In this document: positions 37,727 to 46,411 of the stretch, piece after piece | Layout of the letters: every line of letters starts with the position of its first letter | How positions within the stretch are numbered: the first letter of the stretch is position 1 | NCBI GenBank assembly: GCA_035358815.1 | Contig: DAOPQC010000004.1 | Location: forward strand, 310,001 to 374,000 | From: Thermoanaerobaculales bacterium | GTDB taxonomy: Bacteria; Acidobacteriota; Thermoanaerobaculia; Thermoanaerobaculales; Sulfomarinibacteraceae | DNA: 64,000 bases | Direction of reading: 5' to 3' | The notes under the pieces: model-generated | Seen by the model: the letters and a program-made list of their open reading frames with translations, nothing else | What the model was told of the DNA's origin: nothing | Databases searched by the model: none | Position numbers and translations under genes: made by a program

Positions 37727-38617
37727 CTACGCCCTCGGATGCTTCTCATCGTAGAGCCGTCGCAGCCGCTCGCGCGCGACGTGGGTGTAGATCTCGGTGG
37801 TGGTCAGCGAGACGTGGCCGAGCATCATCTGCACGGCCCGCAGGTCGGCGCCGTTCTCGACCAAGTGGGTGGCGAAGGAGTGACGCACCACGTGCGGGCT
37901 GAGCTGCGACCGGATGCCGGCGGCCTGCCCGTGCTGGCGCAGGATCTTCCAGAACCCCTGCCTGGTCAGTGGGTGGCCACGGTGGTTGAGGAACAGCTCG
38001 GGCGCGCGCAGGCGATCGAGGGCCGGCCGGGCGCGGAGCTGGTAGCGCTCGATCCAGGCCACGGCCGCGCCACCCAGCGGCACCAGCCGCTCCTTGCGGC
38101 CCTTGCCGACGACCCGCACGAACCCCGGGTCGAGCCGGACCCGGTCGACCGTCAGCCCGACCAGCTCCGACACTCGCAGCCCGGTGGCGTACAGCGTCTC
38201 GAGCATCGCCCGGTCCCGCAGGCCGAGCGGGGTGCCGGTGTCAGGGGCGGCGAGCAAGGCCTCGATCTCCTCGGTGGACAGGGCGTGCGGCACGGTGCGC
38301 CACAGGCTCGGCGACCTGAGGTCGGTGGTCGGGTCCCGGGCCAGGACGCCGGTTCGGACCAGGAAGCGGTAGAAGCTGCGGATCGTGGCGAGCGCGCGGG
38401 CGGCCGAGCGGGCGGAGAGCCCGGCGTCGCGGCGCGCGCCCAGGTAGCCGCGGATCGCCGGCCGGTCGACCGCGTCGAGGGAGAGCTTCTCGACCTCGAG
38501 CCAGGCCGCGAGCTGCCGCAGGTCGCGACCGTAGGCGTCGCAGGTGCGCGGGCTGAGGTTGCGCTCCAGCGCCAGGTGGGCCAGGAAGTTGGCGATGTGG
38601 TCAGCGGTCGTCGCCAC
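37727..38617 (-). CDS. xerD: Tyrosine recombinase XerD/XerC
   Basis: This 296-residue site-specific recombinase has the SAM-like N-terminal domain (LAHLALERNLSPRTCDAYGRDL) and a complete catalytic set: ATGLRVSELVGL (first Arg), GKGRKERLVPLG (Lys), LSPHVVRHSFATHLVENG (His-x-x-Arg), LGHVSLTTTEIYTHV (final His and the nucleophilic Tyr). The length and single-copy housekeeping context favour Xer function in chromosome dimer resolution over a mobile-element integrase. The GTG at 38617 is chosen because the family starts there and TACCAT lies 6 nt upstream. Confidence 0.92.
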   Translation of the reverse strand: MATTADHIANFLAHLALERNLSPRTCDAYGRDLRQLAAWLEVEKLSLDAVDRPAIRGYLGARRDAGLSARSAARALATIRSFYRFLVRTGVLARDPTTDLRSPSLWRTVPHALSTEEIEALLAAPDTGTPLGLRDRAMLETLYATGLRVSELVGLTVDRVRLDPGFVRVVGKGRKERLVPLGGAAVAWIERYQLRARPALDRLRAPELFLNHRGHPLTRQGFWKILRQHGQAAGIRSQLSPHVVRHSFATHLVENGADLRAVQMMLGHVSLTTTEIYTHVARERLRRLYDEKHPRA

Positions 38618-38623
38618 GGCTCC

Positions 38624-38629
38624 ATGGTA
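38624..38629 (-). promoter_or_regulatory. Candidate -10 box (TACCAT) of xerD
   Basis: TACCAT lies 6 nt before the GTG at 38617 with no Shine-Dalgarno sequence. It is arranged back to back with the promoter of the divergent membrane protein gene. Confidence 0.35.
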
Positions 38630-38708
38630 CTCAAGGCGGCGCGCGGCCGGGAGGGGCGGCAGCGGGCAGGCAGGTGGGCGGCGCTGGCAAAGGGCGGGCG
38701 GGCACAGG

Positions 38709-38714
38709 TACCAT
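38709..38714 (+). promoter_or_regulatory. Candidate -10 box (TACCAT) of the 38722 gene
   Basis: TACCAT ends exactly 7 nt before the GTG start, with no room for a ribosome binding site. Confidence 0.4.
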
Positions 38715-38721
38715 CGCTCAG

Positions 38722-40146
38722 GTGGTCGCACGGCGGTTTGCGGCGGTCTGGGCGATCTTCGCCGGGCTCTACGTGGCCCTGGCGGCGCTGGGGCCGAACG
38801 GCGTGGTGCCCGTGCCGGTGTGGCCGCAGGTCAACCAGCACCTGCTCCAGGTTCGGGCCTGGATCGGCGACGACATCGAGCTCGTGGGCGCGGATGGCGA
38901 GCCTGCCGGCGTCGTCGAGGTCACCCCCCGGCTCGACGTGACGCCCTACCTCCGGCATCGGGTGGTCGGCGACCCGCGCGAGCGCGCGCTGCTCGGCAAC
39001 CTTGCCTGCGGCGTCCCGGCCGGCGGCGGCCCGCTGATCCCGGCCCAGGAGGCCGCGCGCCGAGCCGGCGTCGCTCCGGAGCAGCTCCTCGACCGCATGG
39101 TGTGCCACGTCGGCTTTCCCCCGGGGCCCGCCTTCCTGCTGCTGCCCCTGTACGCCGGCCTGCGCGGGCTGCTCGCGACGCAGTGGCTCTCCGCGCTGCT
39201 GGCGGGCTTCGCGGTCGCGGTCATGGACCGGCTGCTGGCGCTGTGGCTCGACGAGGTTGCAGGCGGCGGCAGCAGGGCGATGACCGGGCTGCTCGCGCCG
39301 CCGGTCCTTTCGGGGCTCGGCACGCTCTGGCTGTGGGCAGCGCCGGACGGGAGCACCTGGCTGTTCGCCCACGTCGTGGCGGCGACCGGGCTCGCGACCG
39401 CGCTGCTGCTGGCCTGGCGCGGTCGCCCCTTCTGGTGCGGGCTCGCGTTCGCCCTCGCCTTCAGCGCGCGGCCGCCGGTGCTGCTGGCGGCGCCGCTGCT
39501 GGCGGTGCTGGTGGCCGGTCGCGCGCCGCGCGGGGTGCGCCGCCGCGGTCGCCGCGGCGGGCCGTTCGCGGCGCTCGCGCTGTCCGCACTGTCGCCGCTG
39601 GCGCTCGGCGGCGTGGTCCTGGCCCTCAACCAGCTCCGCTTCGCATCCCCGTTCGACTTCGGCTACGCCGCGATGATCACGCCGCCGGAGCTGGCTCAGC
39701 GGCTCGCGGAGCACGGCCAGCTCAGCGTCGCCTTTCTGGGCGACAACCTGCGCTACCTGCTCTGGCAGCCGCCCCGGCTGCTGCCGCGCTTCCCGTTCAT
39801 CGTCAGCGACCCGCACGGAATGGGAGTGCTGTTCGTCACCCCCGCCTTCGTGGCGGTGCTGGCCGCGATCGGCGGTGCTGGCCGCGGTCGCGGGCTGCTG
39901 GCCGCGGCCTGGGTCTCCCTGATCGCGGTCACGGTGCCGGCCCTGCTCTACTTCAACACCGGTTGGGTGCAGTGGGGCGGGCGGTTCCTCCTCGACGGCT
40001 GGCCGGTCTGGCTGCTGCTGGCCGGCGTCGGGCTGCAGCGCCTCGACCGGCGGATCGCGGTGGCGCTGGTCGCTCTGTCGGTGGCCTCCAACCTGTGGGC
40101 GGTGGTCGCGACCCTGTCGAGGGCGTGGCCCGGCTGCGCCATGTGA
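38722..40146 (+). CDS. Polytopic membrane protein, possible GT-C glycosyltransferase
   Basis: This 474-residue protein has an N-terminal helix, a soluble loop of about 90 residues and then eight or more hydrophobic helices, with a C-terminal string (TPAFVAVLAAIGGAG, then LIAVTVPALLYFNTGWVQWGGRFLLDGWP). The FNTGWVQWGGRFLLD segment recalls the last luminal/periplasmic loop of GT39-like mannosyl/arabinosyl transferases, but no clear catalytic D-x-D or D-E is identified. It is paired with a second membrane protein starting 8 nt later, so both probably act in envelope glycan or lipid assembly. The GTG at 38722 is chosen for the 7-nt spacing to TACCAT. Confidence 0.6.
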   Translation: MVARRFAAVWAIFAGLYVALAALGPNGVVPVPVWPQVNQHLLQVRAWIGDDIELVGADGEPAGVVEVTPRLDVTPYLRHRVVGDPRERALLGNLACGVPAGGGPLIPAQEAARRAGVAPEQLLDRMVCHVGFPPGPAFLLLPLYAGLRGLLATQWLSALLAGFAVAVMDRLLALWLDEVAGGGSRAMTGLLAPPVLSGLGTLWLWAAPDGSTWLFAHVVAATGLATALLLAWRGRPFWCGLAFALAFSARPPVLLAAPLLAVLVAGRAPRGVRRRGRRGGPFAALALSALSPLALGGVVLALNQLRFASPFDFGYAAMITPPELAQRLAEHGQLSVAFLGDNLRYLLWQPPRLLPRFPFIVSDPHGMGVLFVTPAFVAVLAAIGGAGRGRGLLAAAWVSLIAVTVPALLYFNTGWVQWGGRFLLDGWPVWLLLAGVGLQRLDRRIAVALVALSVASNLWAVVATLSRAWPGCAM

Positions 40147-40153
40147 GCGTGCC

Positions 40154-41905
40154 GTGAGCGATCCCCCCGCCGCCGCGCCCAGCCGGCCTCTCGTCCGCTG
40201 GTCTTGCCTGGCGGCGCCCATCCTGGCGCTGGTGGTCGCCGCGGGCGCGGTCGCGATCCGTCACGTCGCCGCGGAGCGGACGCTCTATGAGGCCGACCAC
40301 GTGGCCTACTGGTCGCTGACCCGCAGCCTCGCGGAGTCGCTGGGCCGGTCCGCCTGGGGTGCGGCGGTGGAGATCTCGGCCTCCGTGAACCGCGAGCTCA
40401 ACCTGCTGCCATCGGTGCCGCTGGCGCCGGCGGTCGGGCTGGGCGGCGGCACGCGCACCGCCTACCTGCTGTCGGTGATCGTGATCTACGCGCTGCCGGC
40501 GCTGCTGCTGCTCGCGGTCGTGGTGGGACGGCTGGCGGATGAGCCGCGGGCCGGCCGGCTCGCCGGTTGGGGCGTGGCCGCGGCAGTGCTGCTGCTGCCG
40601 GCCTGGTGGCAGCCGGTCGCGCTCGGCTACCTGGACGTCGGCGGGGTGGCGATCGCGGCGCTGGTGCTGCTGGCGTGGCTGGCCGCGGGCGGCCGCCGGC
40701 GCTCGCTGGTGCGCTGGCTCGCGATGGGGTTCCTGCTCGCCCTGCTGGCGATCTTCCGGCGCTGGTGGGCGTTCTGGTCGGTGGCGTGGTGCGCGGTGAT
40801 CGCGCTCGAGGCCCTGTGGCTGCTGCTGACGCTGCGGCCGTGGACGTGGCGCGCCGCGGCTCGGGTGCTGCGCGGGCCGTCGGTGGCAGCCGCCGCCGCG
40901 GCGGCGACGCTGCTGGCGATCGCGCCGGGAAGGGTAGGGGCGATCCTCGGGACCGACTGGGCGGACTACCTGGTGGCGTACAAGCGCCACGCCGGGATCG
41001 GCGGCGAGCTCGCCGAGGCGGTCGGCCGGTGGGGCCTGCTGCCGCTGGCGCTGCTCGCGCTGTCAGTCGCCGCCGGCCTGGCGTCGCGGCGGACGCGGCG
41101 GCCGGTGGCGATGCTCTCGGTACAGGCGGGGCTGATCTTCGCCTTCTTCCGGCGCTGGCAGGACCCTTCCCCCCAGCACTGGTACCTGTACCTGCCCGCA
41201 CTCGTCGTGCTGCTCGGCCTGCTGCTGGCGAGGACGGCGGCTGCGCTGCGCCGGCCCGCAGCCCGGGCCGCGTGGATCGCGGTCGTGACCCTGTGCGGCG
41301 TGGCGGTCAGCGCCACCGTGCTGTCGGACCAGCCGCGCGAGGGCCTGTGGGGCCGCCTCGCGCCCGGCATCAGGATCCGGCCCGCGGTGCGCCACGACCT
41401 CGATGAGGTTCGCCGCCTGCTGACCCACCTCGACCAGCGGCTGGCGGTGGCGCCGGGATGGGTGTACGTGCTCGCGGTCGGCGGGCCGCTGACCGACACC
41501 GGACTGGGCTTCGCCAACCTGTCGCTCGGCACCGAGTTCGCGTCTCCCGGTTTCGTGCTGTCATCGGCCCACGTCGACCGCCGCGACGGCTTTCCAGACA
41601 ACCTGCTGCGCGCCCGCTACATCGTGCTCCCCGAGCCGGTCCAGGCGCCGCAACCGCCGGTGCACGCCCGGGTTGCCGCCGAGCCGGCGCGCTGCCTGCT
41701 CGAGGGAGAGGGCATCGGGCGCGCCTTCCGGCGGGGCCGCGAGGTCTTCCTCTTCGACGGCGGGGTGCGGGCGTCGGTGTGGGACCTGGCCCGCCCGCTC
41801 ACCGCCGACGACAACGCGGCGCTGTCGGCGCGGCTGCGGGTGTACTACCCCGACCGGCCCGACATCTGGGAGCCCCCCGCCATCGGCGGGGAGCCCGGGG
41901 GCTGA
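40154..41905 (+). CDS. Polytopic membrane protein, GT-C-like
   Basis: This 583-residue protein has about ten transmembrane helices and a soluble C-terminal region of roughly 150 residues. After the first helix comes LYEADHVAYWSLTRSLAESL, whose acidic residue in the first external loop is where GT-C glycosyltransferases keep a catalytic aspartate. The tail has GPLTDTGLGFANLSLGTEFA and a Y-I-V-L-P strand, common in dolichyl-phosphate-mannose transferase-like proteins. It begins 8 nt after the previous gene. Family membership is inferred from topology; the substrate is unknown. Confidence 0.6.
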   Translation: MSDPPAAAPSRPLVRWSCLAAPILALVVAAGAVAIRHVAAERTLYEADHVAYWSLTRSLAESLGRSAWGAAVEISASVNRELNLLPSVPLAPAVGLGGGTRTAYLLSVIVIYALPALLLLAVVVGRLADEPRAGRLAGWGVAAAVLLLPAWWQPVALGYLDVGGVAIAALVLLAWLAAGGRRRSLVRWLAMGFLLALLAIFRRWWAFWSVAWCAVIALEALWLLLTLRPWTWRAAARVLRGPSVAAAAAAATLLAIAPGRVGAILGTDWADYLVAYKRHAGIGGELAEAVGRWGLLPLALLALSVAAGLASRRTRRPVAMLSVQAGLIFAFFRRWQDPSPQHWYLYLPALVVLLGLLLARTAAALRRPAARAAWIAVVTLCGVAVSATVLSDQPREGLWGRLAPGIRIRPAVRHDLDEVRRLLTHLDQRLAVAPGWVYVLAVGGPLTDTGLGFANLSLGTEFASPGFVLSSAHVDRRDGFPDNLLRARYIVLPEPVQAPQPPVHARVAAEPARCLLEGEGIGRAFRRGREVFLFDGGVRASVWDLARPLTADDNAALSARLRVYYPDRPDIWEPPAIGGEPGG

Positions 41906-42026
41906 CCCCGGCTGCGGCGTCGCCTCCGGGTATCAACCCGCAGGGCCGGGGGGACCTCTGTCGGGCGGCCGCCCTGGTAGGCTGGCGGCGGGCGGCACCC
42001 GCGTGCCGGGAAGGGAGCGCTGTGCG

Positions 42027-42986
42027 GTGAACCCAGTGACCGGGACCGTGCTGACGCGGCTCGAGCGGCTCCACGAGTCGATCGTGCGCGTCATCCGCGG
42101 CAAGGCGGAGATCGTCGATGCGCTGATCGCCGCGCTGATCGCGAGGGGCCACGTCCTGGTCGAGGACGTGCCCGGGGTCGGCAAGACCACCCTCGCCCAG
42201 GCGCTGGCGCGCTCGCTCGACCTCGAGTTTCACCGCATCCAGTTCACCTCCGATACCCTGCCGTCGGACATCATCGGCATCTCGGTCTACCGCCAGCTGG
42301 CGGGCGACTTCGAGTTCATGGCCGGTCCGCTGTTCGCCAACGTGGTGCTCGCGGACGAGATCAACCGCGCCGCGCCCCGCACCCAGTCGGCGCTGCTCGA
42401 GGCGATGAGCGAGCACGCGGTGACGGCCGACAAGACCCGGCATCCGCTGCCCGACCCGTTCCTGGTGGTCGCGACCCAGAATCCGATCGAGTCGACCGGG
42501 ACCTACCCGCTGCCCGAGTCCCAGCTCGACCGCTTCCTGATGCGGCTGTCGATGGGCTACCCCGGGCGGGGCGAGGAGCTCGAGCTGCTGCGGAGCGGCG
42601 GCACCGAGCCCGAGCTCGCGGCCCTGACCCCGGTGCTGACCGCCGACGAGGTGCGCGAGCTGCAGCGCGAGGTGGCCGCGGTCCACGTCAGCGACGCCCT
42701 CCGGCTCTACCTGCTCGAGGTCGTGGAACGGACCCGCGGCCACGAGGCGCTCTCGCTCGGCGTGTCGACCCGGGGGTGCCTGGCGTGGCAGCGCTGCGCG
42801 CAGGCGCTGGCCCTGGTCCGGGCGCGGCCGTTCGTGATCCCGGACGACCTCCAGGAAACGGCGGAGCCGGTGCTCGCCCACCGCGTGCTGCTCGCCGACC
42901 CCCTGATCGGCGACGGCTGGGAGCGCAGCCGGCGGGAGCGGGCGGTGATTCGGGCGATCCTCGAGACCGTCCCGGTGCCCCGGTAG
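42027..42986 (+). CDS. MoxR-type AAA+ ATPase
   Basis: This 319-residue ATPase shows Walker A EDVPGVGKTTLAQALAR (near residue 50), the FTSDTLPSDIIG motif, Walker B NVVLADEINRAAPRTQSALLEAM, sensor 1 VVATQNPIES-x-G-TYPLPE and sensor 2 LGVSTRG near 255. MoxR ATPases act as chaperones for von Willebrand or DUF58 partners, and the next two genes encode a DUF58 protein and a transglutaminase, the classical trio. The GTG start at 42027 has AAGGGA about 10 nt upstream. Confidence 0.93.
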   Translation: MNPVTGTVLTRLERLHESIVRVIRGKAEIVDALIAALIARGHVLVEDVPGVGKTTLAQALARSLDLEFHRIQFTSDTLPSDIIGISVYRQLAGDFEFMAGPLFANVVLADEINRAAPRTQSALLEAMSEHAVTADKTRHPLPDPFLVVATQNPIESTGTYPLPESQLDRFLMRLSMGYPGRGEELELLRSGGTEPELAALTPVLTADEVRELQREVAAVHVSDALRLYLLEVVERTRGHEALSLGVSTRGCLAWQRCAQALALVRARPFVIPDDLQETAEPVLAHRVLLADPLIGDGWERSRRERAVIRAILETVPVPR

Positions 42987-42987
42987 A

Positions 42988-43147
42988 GAGGATCCAGGGG
43001 CTAGGATCTGGGATCTAGGGGAGAGGGGGCGCGATTGCCGTTTCGACGAGCCTGCGACCGGGTTAGCGTTGGCCCGAAGAACGTCCGAGATGGGCTCACC
43101 GGGTGGGAGGGGGCCCTGGATCCTATCCCCCAGATGCCCGATCCTCC
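42988..43147. repeat. Inverted GATCC repeats between moxR and DUF58 genes
   Basis: The left cluster, AGGATCCAGGGGCTAGGATC and following units, lies at 42988-43021. The right cluster, GGATCCTATCCCCCAGATGC and following, lies at 43119-43145. The central part, about 95 nt, has no gene. The spacer sits inside an operon, so these sequences would be transcribed. Confidence 0.6.
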
Positions 43148-43150
43148 TCG

Positions 43151-44155
43151 ATGAACCACTCCACCGCCTTCCCAGGCTTCCGCCTCAGGCTCACTCGCTG
43201 GGGGGCGATCTACCTGCTCGCGCTGCTCGTGCTCGGCTTCGCCGCGGTCAACACCGGCAACAACGCCCTGATGGGGCTGCTCGGGCTCGCCCTGGCGAGC
43301 TACGCCGTGTCCGGCCTGTGGTCGCGCGAGACGCTCGGCCGCACCGAGCTCCAGGTGACGGCCTTGCCGCGCGACGTCTTCGCCGGCCGCCCGGTGGTCG
43401 TCGAGGTGGAGCTCCACAATCGGTCGCGTTGGTTCCCGGCCTACGGGCTGGTGCTCAGGGACGCGACGGGCCGGCGGCTGCTGGCAGAGGCCTTGCTGGG
43501 CCCCGGGGCGCGCTGCCGCCGCGGCATCGAGCTCGAGTTTCCGGCCCGGGGCTGGACCGTGCTCGGGCCGTGGACCCTCGAGGTGCTGCTGCCGTTGGGC
43601 TTCTTCCTCAAGTCGAAGCGACTGGTCCAGGAGCGCCGAATCCTGGTCTACCCGCGGCTGCTGCCTTCGGCCACGGCGGCCCCCAGCGCCGCGGGCGGCG
43701 GCCGCAGCCTGGAAACCTTCGACGGCCGCGGGCGCGAGGGAGAGGTCGTCCAGCTGCGGCCGTACCGCGACGGCGACGACTCCCGGCAGCTGCACTGGAG
43801 GCAGACCGCCCGCCAGCAGCGGCCGATCGTCGTCGACCGCCAGCGGCGGGCCGCGGCGCCGGTGTTCTTCGTCGTGGACCCGCGGGTCAGCGACCCCGAC
43901 GACCCCGCGATCAGGGAGCGGTTCGAGCTCATGGTGTCGGAGGTCGCGACCGGTGTCGTGCGGCTCATCGAGCGGGGCGAGCCGGTCGGGCTGGTGGTCG
44001 GCCGCGCCGCGGTCCAGCCCGTGCCGTCGCCGAGTCATCTCGGCCGGCTGCTGCGACCGCTCGCCGAGGTCCAGCCGCAGCGCGCCGACGGGGCGCCGCC
44101 GCGCAGCGTCCCGCACCCCGAGCGGCGGCTGTTTCGGGTCGAGGGCCCGGCGTGA
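43151..44155 (+). CDS. DUF58-domain membrane protein
   Basis: This 334-residue protein has two N-terminal helices (WGAIYLLALLVLGFAAVNTG and MGLLGLALASYAVSGLW), a beta-sandwich region and the DUF58 core GREGEVVQLRPYRDGDDSRQLHWRQTARQQRPIVVDR, then a VWA-like fold (PVFFVVDPRVSD with a degenerate metal site). DUF58 proteins are MoxR clients in envelope stress or cell-wall processes. The stop overlaps the start of the transglutaminase gene by 4 nt. Confidence 0.88.
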   Translation: MNHSTAFPGFRLRLTRWGAIYLLALLVLGFAAVNTGNNALMGLLGLALASYAVSGLWSRETLGRTELQVTALPRDVFAGRPVVVEVELHNRSRWFPAYGLVLRDATGRRLLAEALLGPGARCRRGIELEFPARGWTVLGPWTLEVLLPLGFFLKSKRLVQERRILVYPRLLPSATAAPSAAGGGRSLETFDGRGREGEVVQLRPYRDGDDSRQLHWRQTARQQRPIVVDRQRRAAAPVFFVVDPRVSDPDDPAIRERFELMVSEVATGVVRLIERGEPVGLVVGRAAVQPVPSPSHLGRLLRPLAEVQPQRADGAPPRSVPHPERRLFRVEGPA

Positions 44156-46122
44156 CGGCCGGCGCCGCCTACCGCCAGCTTGCCGGGCTGCTGCTGCTGA
44201 CGGCGCTCGCGCCGTTGCCTTTTCTGTACGTCGTCACGCCGCCGTTCTGGCTGGTCCCGGCCGTTGTCGGCGCCGTGCTGGTGGTGCGCCCGTCGTGGTC
44301 GCTGCGGCTGTCGCCGCTGGTCCAGAACGCTCTCGCCATCGCAATCCTGGTGGCGGTTGCGGCCGCCGGCGGCGCGCGGCTGGGCCCGATGCGGCCGCTC
44401 GGCCACCTGCTGCTGCTGCTCGCCGCCGTGCGCGCGGTCCAGATCGCGGACCGCCGCTCGTTCCTGCGGGGGGCACCCCTCTTCGTGCTGGTGTGGGTGG
44501 TGTCGCTGACCGCCTCGACCCACGTCACGGTGGTCGCCTACTTCGCGGCGTCCGCCGCGATCTGGTGGTGGGCGGGCATGCAGATCCAGCTGCTCGGCGT
44601 CACCGGAGCGGGTGGCGTGGTCCGGCCGCGGCACGCGGTCGCCGCCGCGCTCGCCGCCCTCCTGCTGGCGGTGCCGGTGTTTCTCGTGGTGCCGCGCCTG
44701 CGCTCGCCGTGGATCGCCGGCCGCGGCAGCATCCAGTCGGTGACCGGCTTCTCGAGCCGAGTCGAGCTCGCCGGGATCGGCTCGATCGCGCGCTCGCAGG
44801 AGCGGGCGCTGGTGATGCGCGCGGTGGACGGACGGCCGATCCAGCCGGGCTGGACCAGGCTGCGGGCCACCGGCTACGAGCGGGTGACCGTCGGCTCATG
44901 GGCGCCGCGGTCGGCCGACCGGCACCGGGAGCCGCTGGTCGGGGCGATCCGGATGGCAGAGGGCCCGGCCGACCGGCGCGCCGCGGTCGAGCTCGAGGTG
45001 ACCCTCGATCGCCCGCACGAGTACCTGTTCCTGCCCGAGGGCACGGTCGAGGTGGAGGTGGACCGGCCGGTCCTGGTCGATCCGGCGGGCGGCCTGGTGC
45101 TGCGGTCGGAGGATGCCAGGCCGATGCGGTACACCGTCTGGGTCGGCGGCGGGGCCGAGCTGTGGCGGGACGATCCACCGCAGCGCGGCGGGCCCCGCTT
45201 CGAGGCGCTGCCCGAGGTGCGGGCGCTCGCCGAGCGGATCACCGGCGGGCTCGACAGCGCCGAGGACCGGGCGCGGGCGATCGAGGCCCACCTGCAGTCG
45301 AGGTACGCCTACTCGATGGCCGGCATGGGCCGGATCGGACCCGACCCCATGGCCTGGTTCCTGCTCCGCTCGCGGTCGGGTCACTGCGAGTACTTCGCGG
45401 GCGGCATGGTGGTCCTGCTCGACGCCCTCGACATCCCCGCCCGCATGGTCGGCGGCTTCAGCGGCGGCAGCATCGCCAGCGGCGGCGACCAGCTGGTGGT
45501 CCGCCAGTCCAACGCGCACACCTGGGTCGAGGTCTGGCTGGGGCCGCAACGCGGCTGGGCGACCTTCGACCCGACCCCGGCCGCCAACGTGCCGGGCCTC
45601 AGCGTCGGCCGGGCGCGCGACCGCCTTCGCTTCACCTGGGAGTGGCTGCAGGCGAGCTGGGACCGCTACGTCCTCACCTTCGGCATGGCCGAGCAGATGG
45701 ACCTGCTGTCCGTGCTGGCTGAGCGGATCGTGGCGCCGCTCCTGGCCCACTGGCGCTCCGCGGCGATCGTCCTGGCCGCCCTGGCCGTCGCCATCGTGGC
45801 GGCCACAGCGGTCCACCGGCGGCCGCGCCGCAGCCGGCTCCGGGCCCCGGGCGCGGCGCGCAGCCCGGCAGCGCGCGCGATTGCCCGGCTGGTGCGCCTG
45901 CTCGAGCGTGGCGGGAGCCCGGTGCCGGCGGCCGCGACCGTGCGCCGGATCGGCCGCGCCGCGGCCGTCCGCTGGCCCGAGGCCGCCGGCCCGATCGGCG
46001 AGCTCGCCGACGCCGCCGAGCGCGAGCTCTACGCCGGCGGCCCCACTCCGGTCCGTGCGTTCGAGGTGCGGCGGGCGTGGTCGGAGCTGCGCCGCGCCAT
46101 CCGCTCCTCGCGCGGCGCCTGA
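44152..46122 (+). CDS. TgpA-like membrane transglutaminase
   Basis: This 656-residue protein has about six N-terminal helices (DUF3488-type), a periplasmic transglutaminase-like domain near residues 360-490, one more helix near 545-565, and a C-terminal DUF4129-like cytoplasmic tail. The catalytic triad is visible as Cys in RSRSGHCEYFAGGMVVLLDA, His in VRQSNAHTWVEVWLG and Asp in GWATFDPTPAA. These enzymes act on envelope proteins or peptidoglycan precursors. The GTG at 44152 overlaps the preceding stop (GTGA), so translation is coupled. Confidence 0.9.
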   Translation: MTAGAAYRQLAGLLLLTALAPLPFLYVVTPPFWLVPAVVGAVLVVRPSWSLRLSPLVQNALAIAILVAVAAAGGARLGPMRPLGHLLLLLAAVRAVQIADRRSFLRGAPLFVLVWVVSLTASTHVTVVAYFAASAAIWWWAGMQIQLLGVTGAGGVVRPRHAVAAALAALLLAVPVFLVVPRLRSPWIAGRGSIQSVTGFSSRVELAGIGSIARSQERALVMRAVDGRPIQPGWTRLRATGYERVTVGSWAPRSADRHREPLVGAIRMAEGPADRRAAVELEVTLDRPHEYLFLPEGTVEVEVDRPVLVDPAGGLVLRSEDARPMRYTVWVGGGAELWRDDPPQRGGPRFEALPEVRALAERITGGLDSAEDRARAIEAHLQSRYAYSMAGMGRIGPDPMAWFLLRSRSGHCEYFAGGMVVLLDALDIPARMVGGFSGGSIASGGDQLVVRQSNAHTWVEVWLGPQRGWATFDPTPAANVPGLSVGRARDRLRFTWEWLQASWDRYVLTFGMAEQMDLLSVLAERIVAPLLAHWRSAAIVLAALAVAIVAATAVHRRPRRSRLRAPGAARSPAARAIARLVRLLERGGSPVPAAATVRRIGRAAAVRWPEAAGPIGELADAAERELYAGGPTPVRAFEVRRAWSELRRAIRSSRGA

Positions 46123-46149
46123 TCCCGGCTGCGCGTCGGGTCCTGTATT

Positions 46150-46294
46150 CGTTCCCGATCCCGTTCCCGTTCCCGATCCCGAAACGACGATCCAGCCCGG
46201 CAGCGTCGTGTCGGAGACGGGAACGGATCCGGCTTCGTCGTGCGGAATACGCGGTGACAATTCGGGTACGGGAACGGGCACGGGAACGGGCACG
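46150..46294. repeat. Hexamer-arm hairpin element before nfeD
   Basis: Left array CGTTCCCGATCCCGTTCCCG and following at 46150-46181; right arrays at 46211-46226 and CGGGTACGGGAACGGGCACG and following at 46263-46294. Between them is the GGATCCGGCTTCGTCGTGCG ... GCGGTGACAA core that also appears in the 12.9, 17.05 and 25.6 kb spacers. No gene lies in 46123-46411. Confidence 0.7.
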
Positions 46295-46411
46295 CCGCGA
46301 TGCGCCGCGGTCCGAAGGCTGTCCGCGCCGACCTCCCCCCACCCTTTTCCCCGTTCGAGGATGCACATTGCTCTCAGGGGATGCTCCTTGTCCGCCCCGG
46401 GGAGGCGCTCT

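Noticed and set aside
37727..38617. XerD-like recombinase as a sign of an integrated element
   Set aside because: Length, motifs and co-transcription with a lytic transglycosylase fit a housekeeping Xer protein; no attachment repeats or phage genes are nearby.
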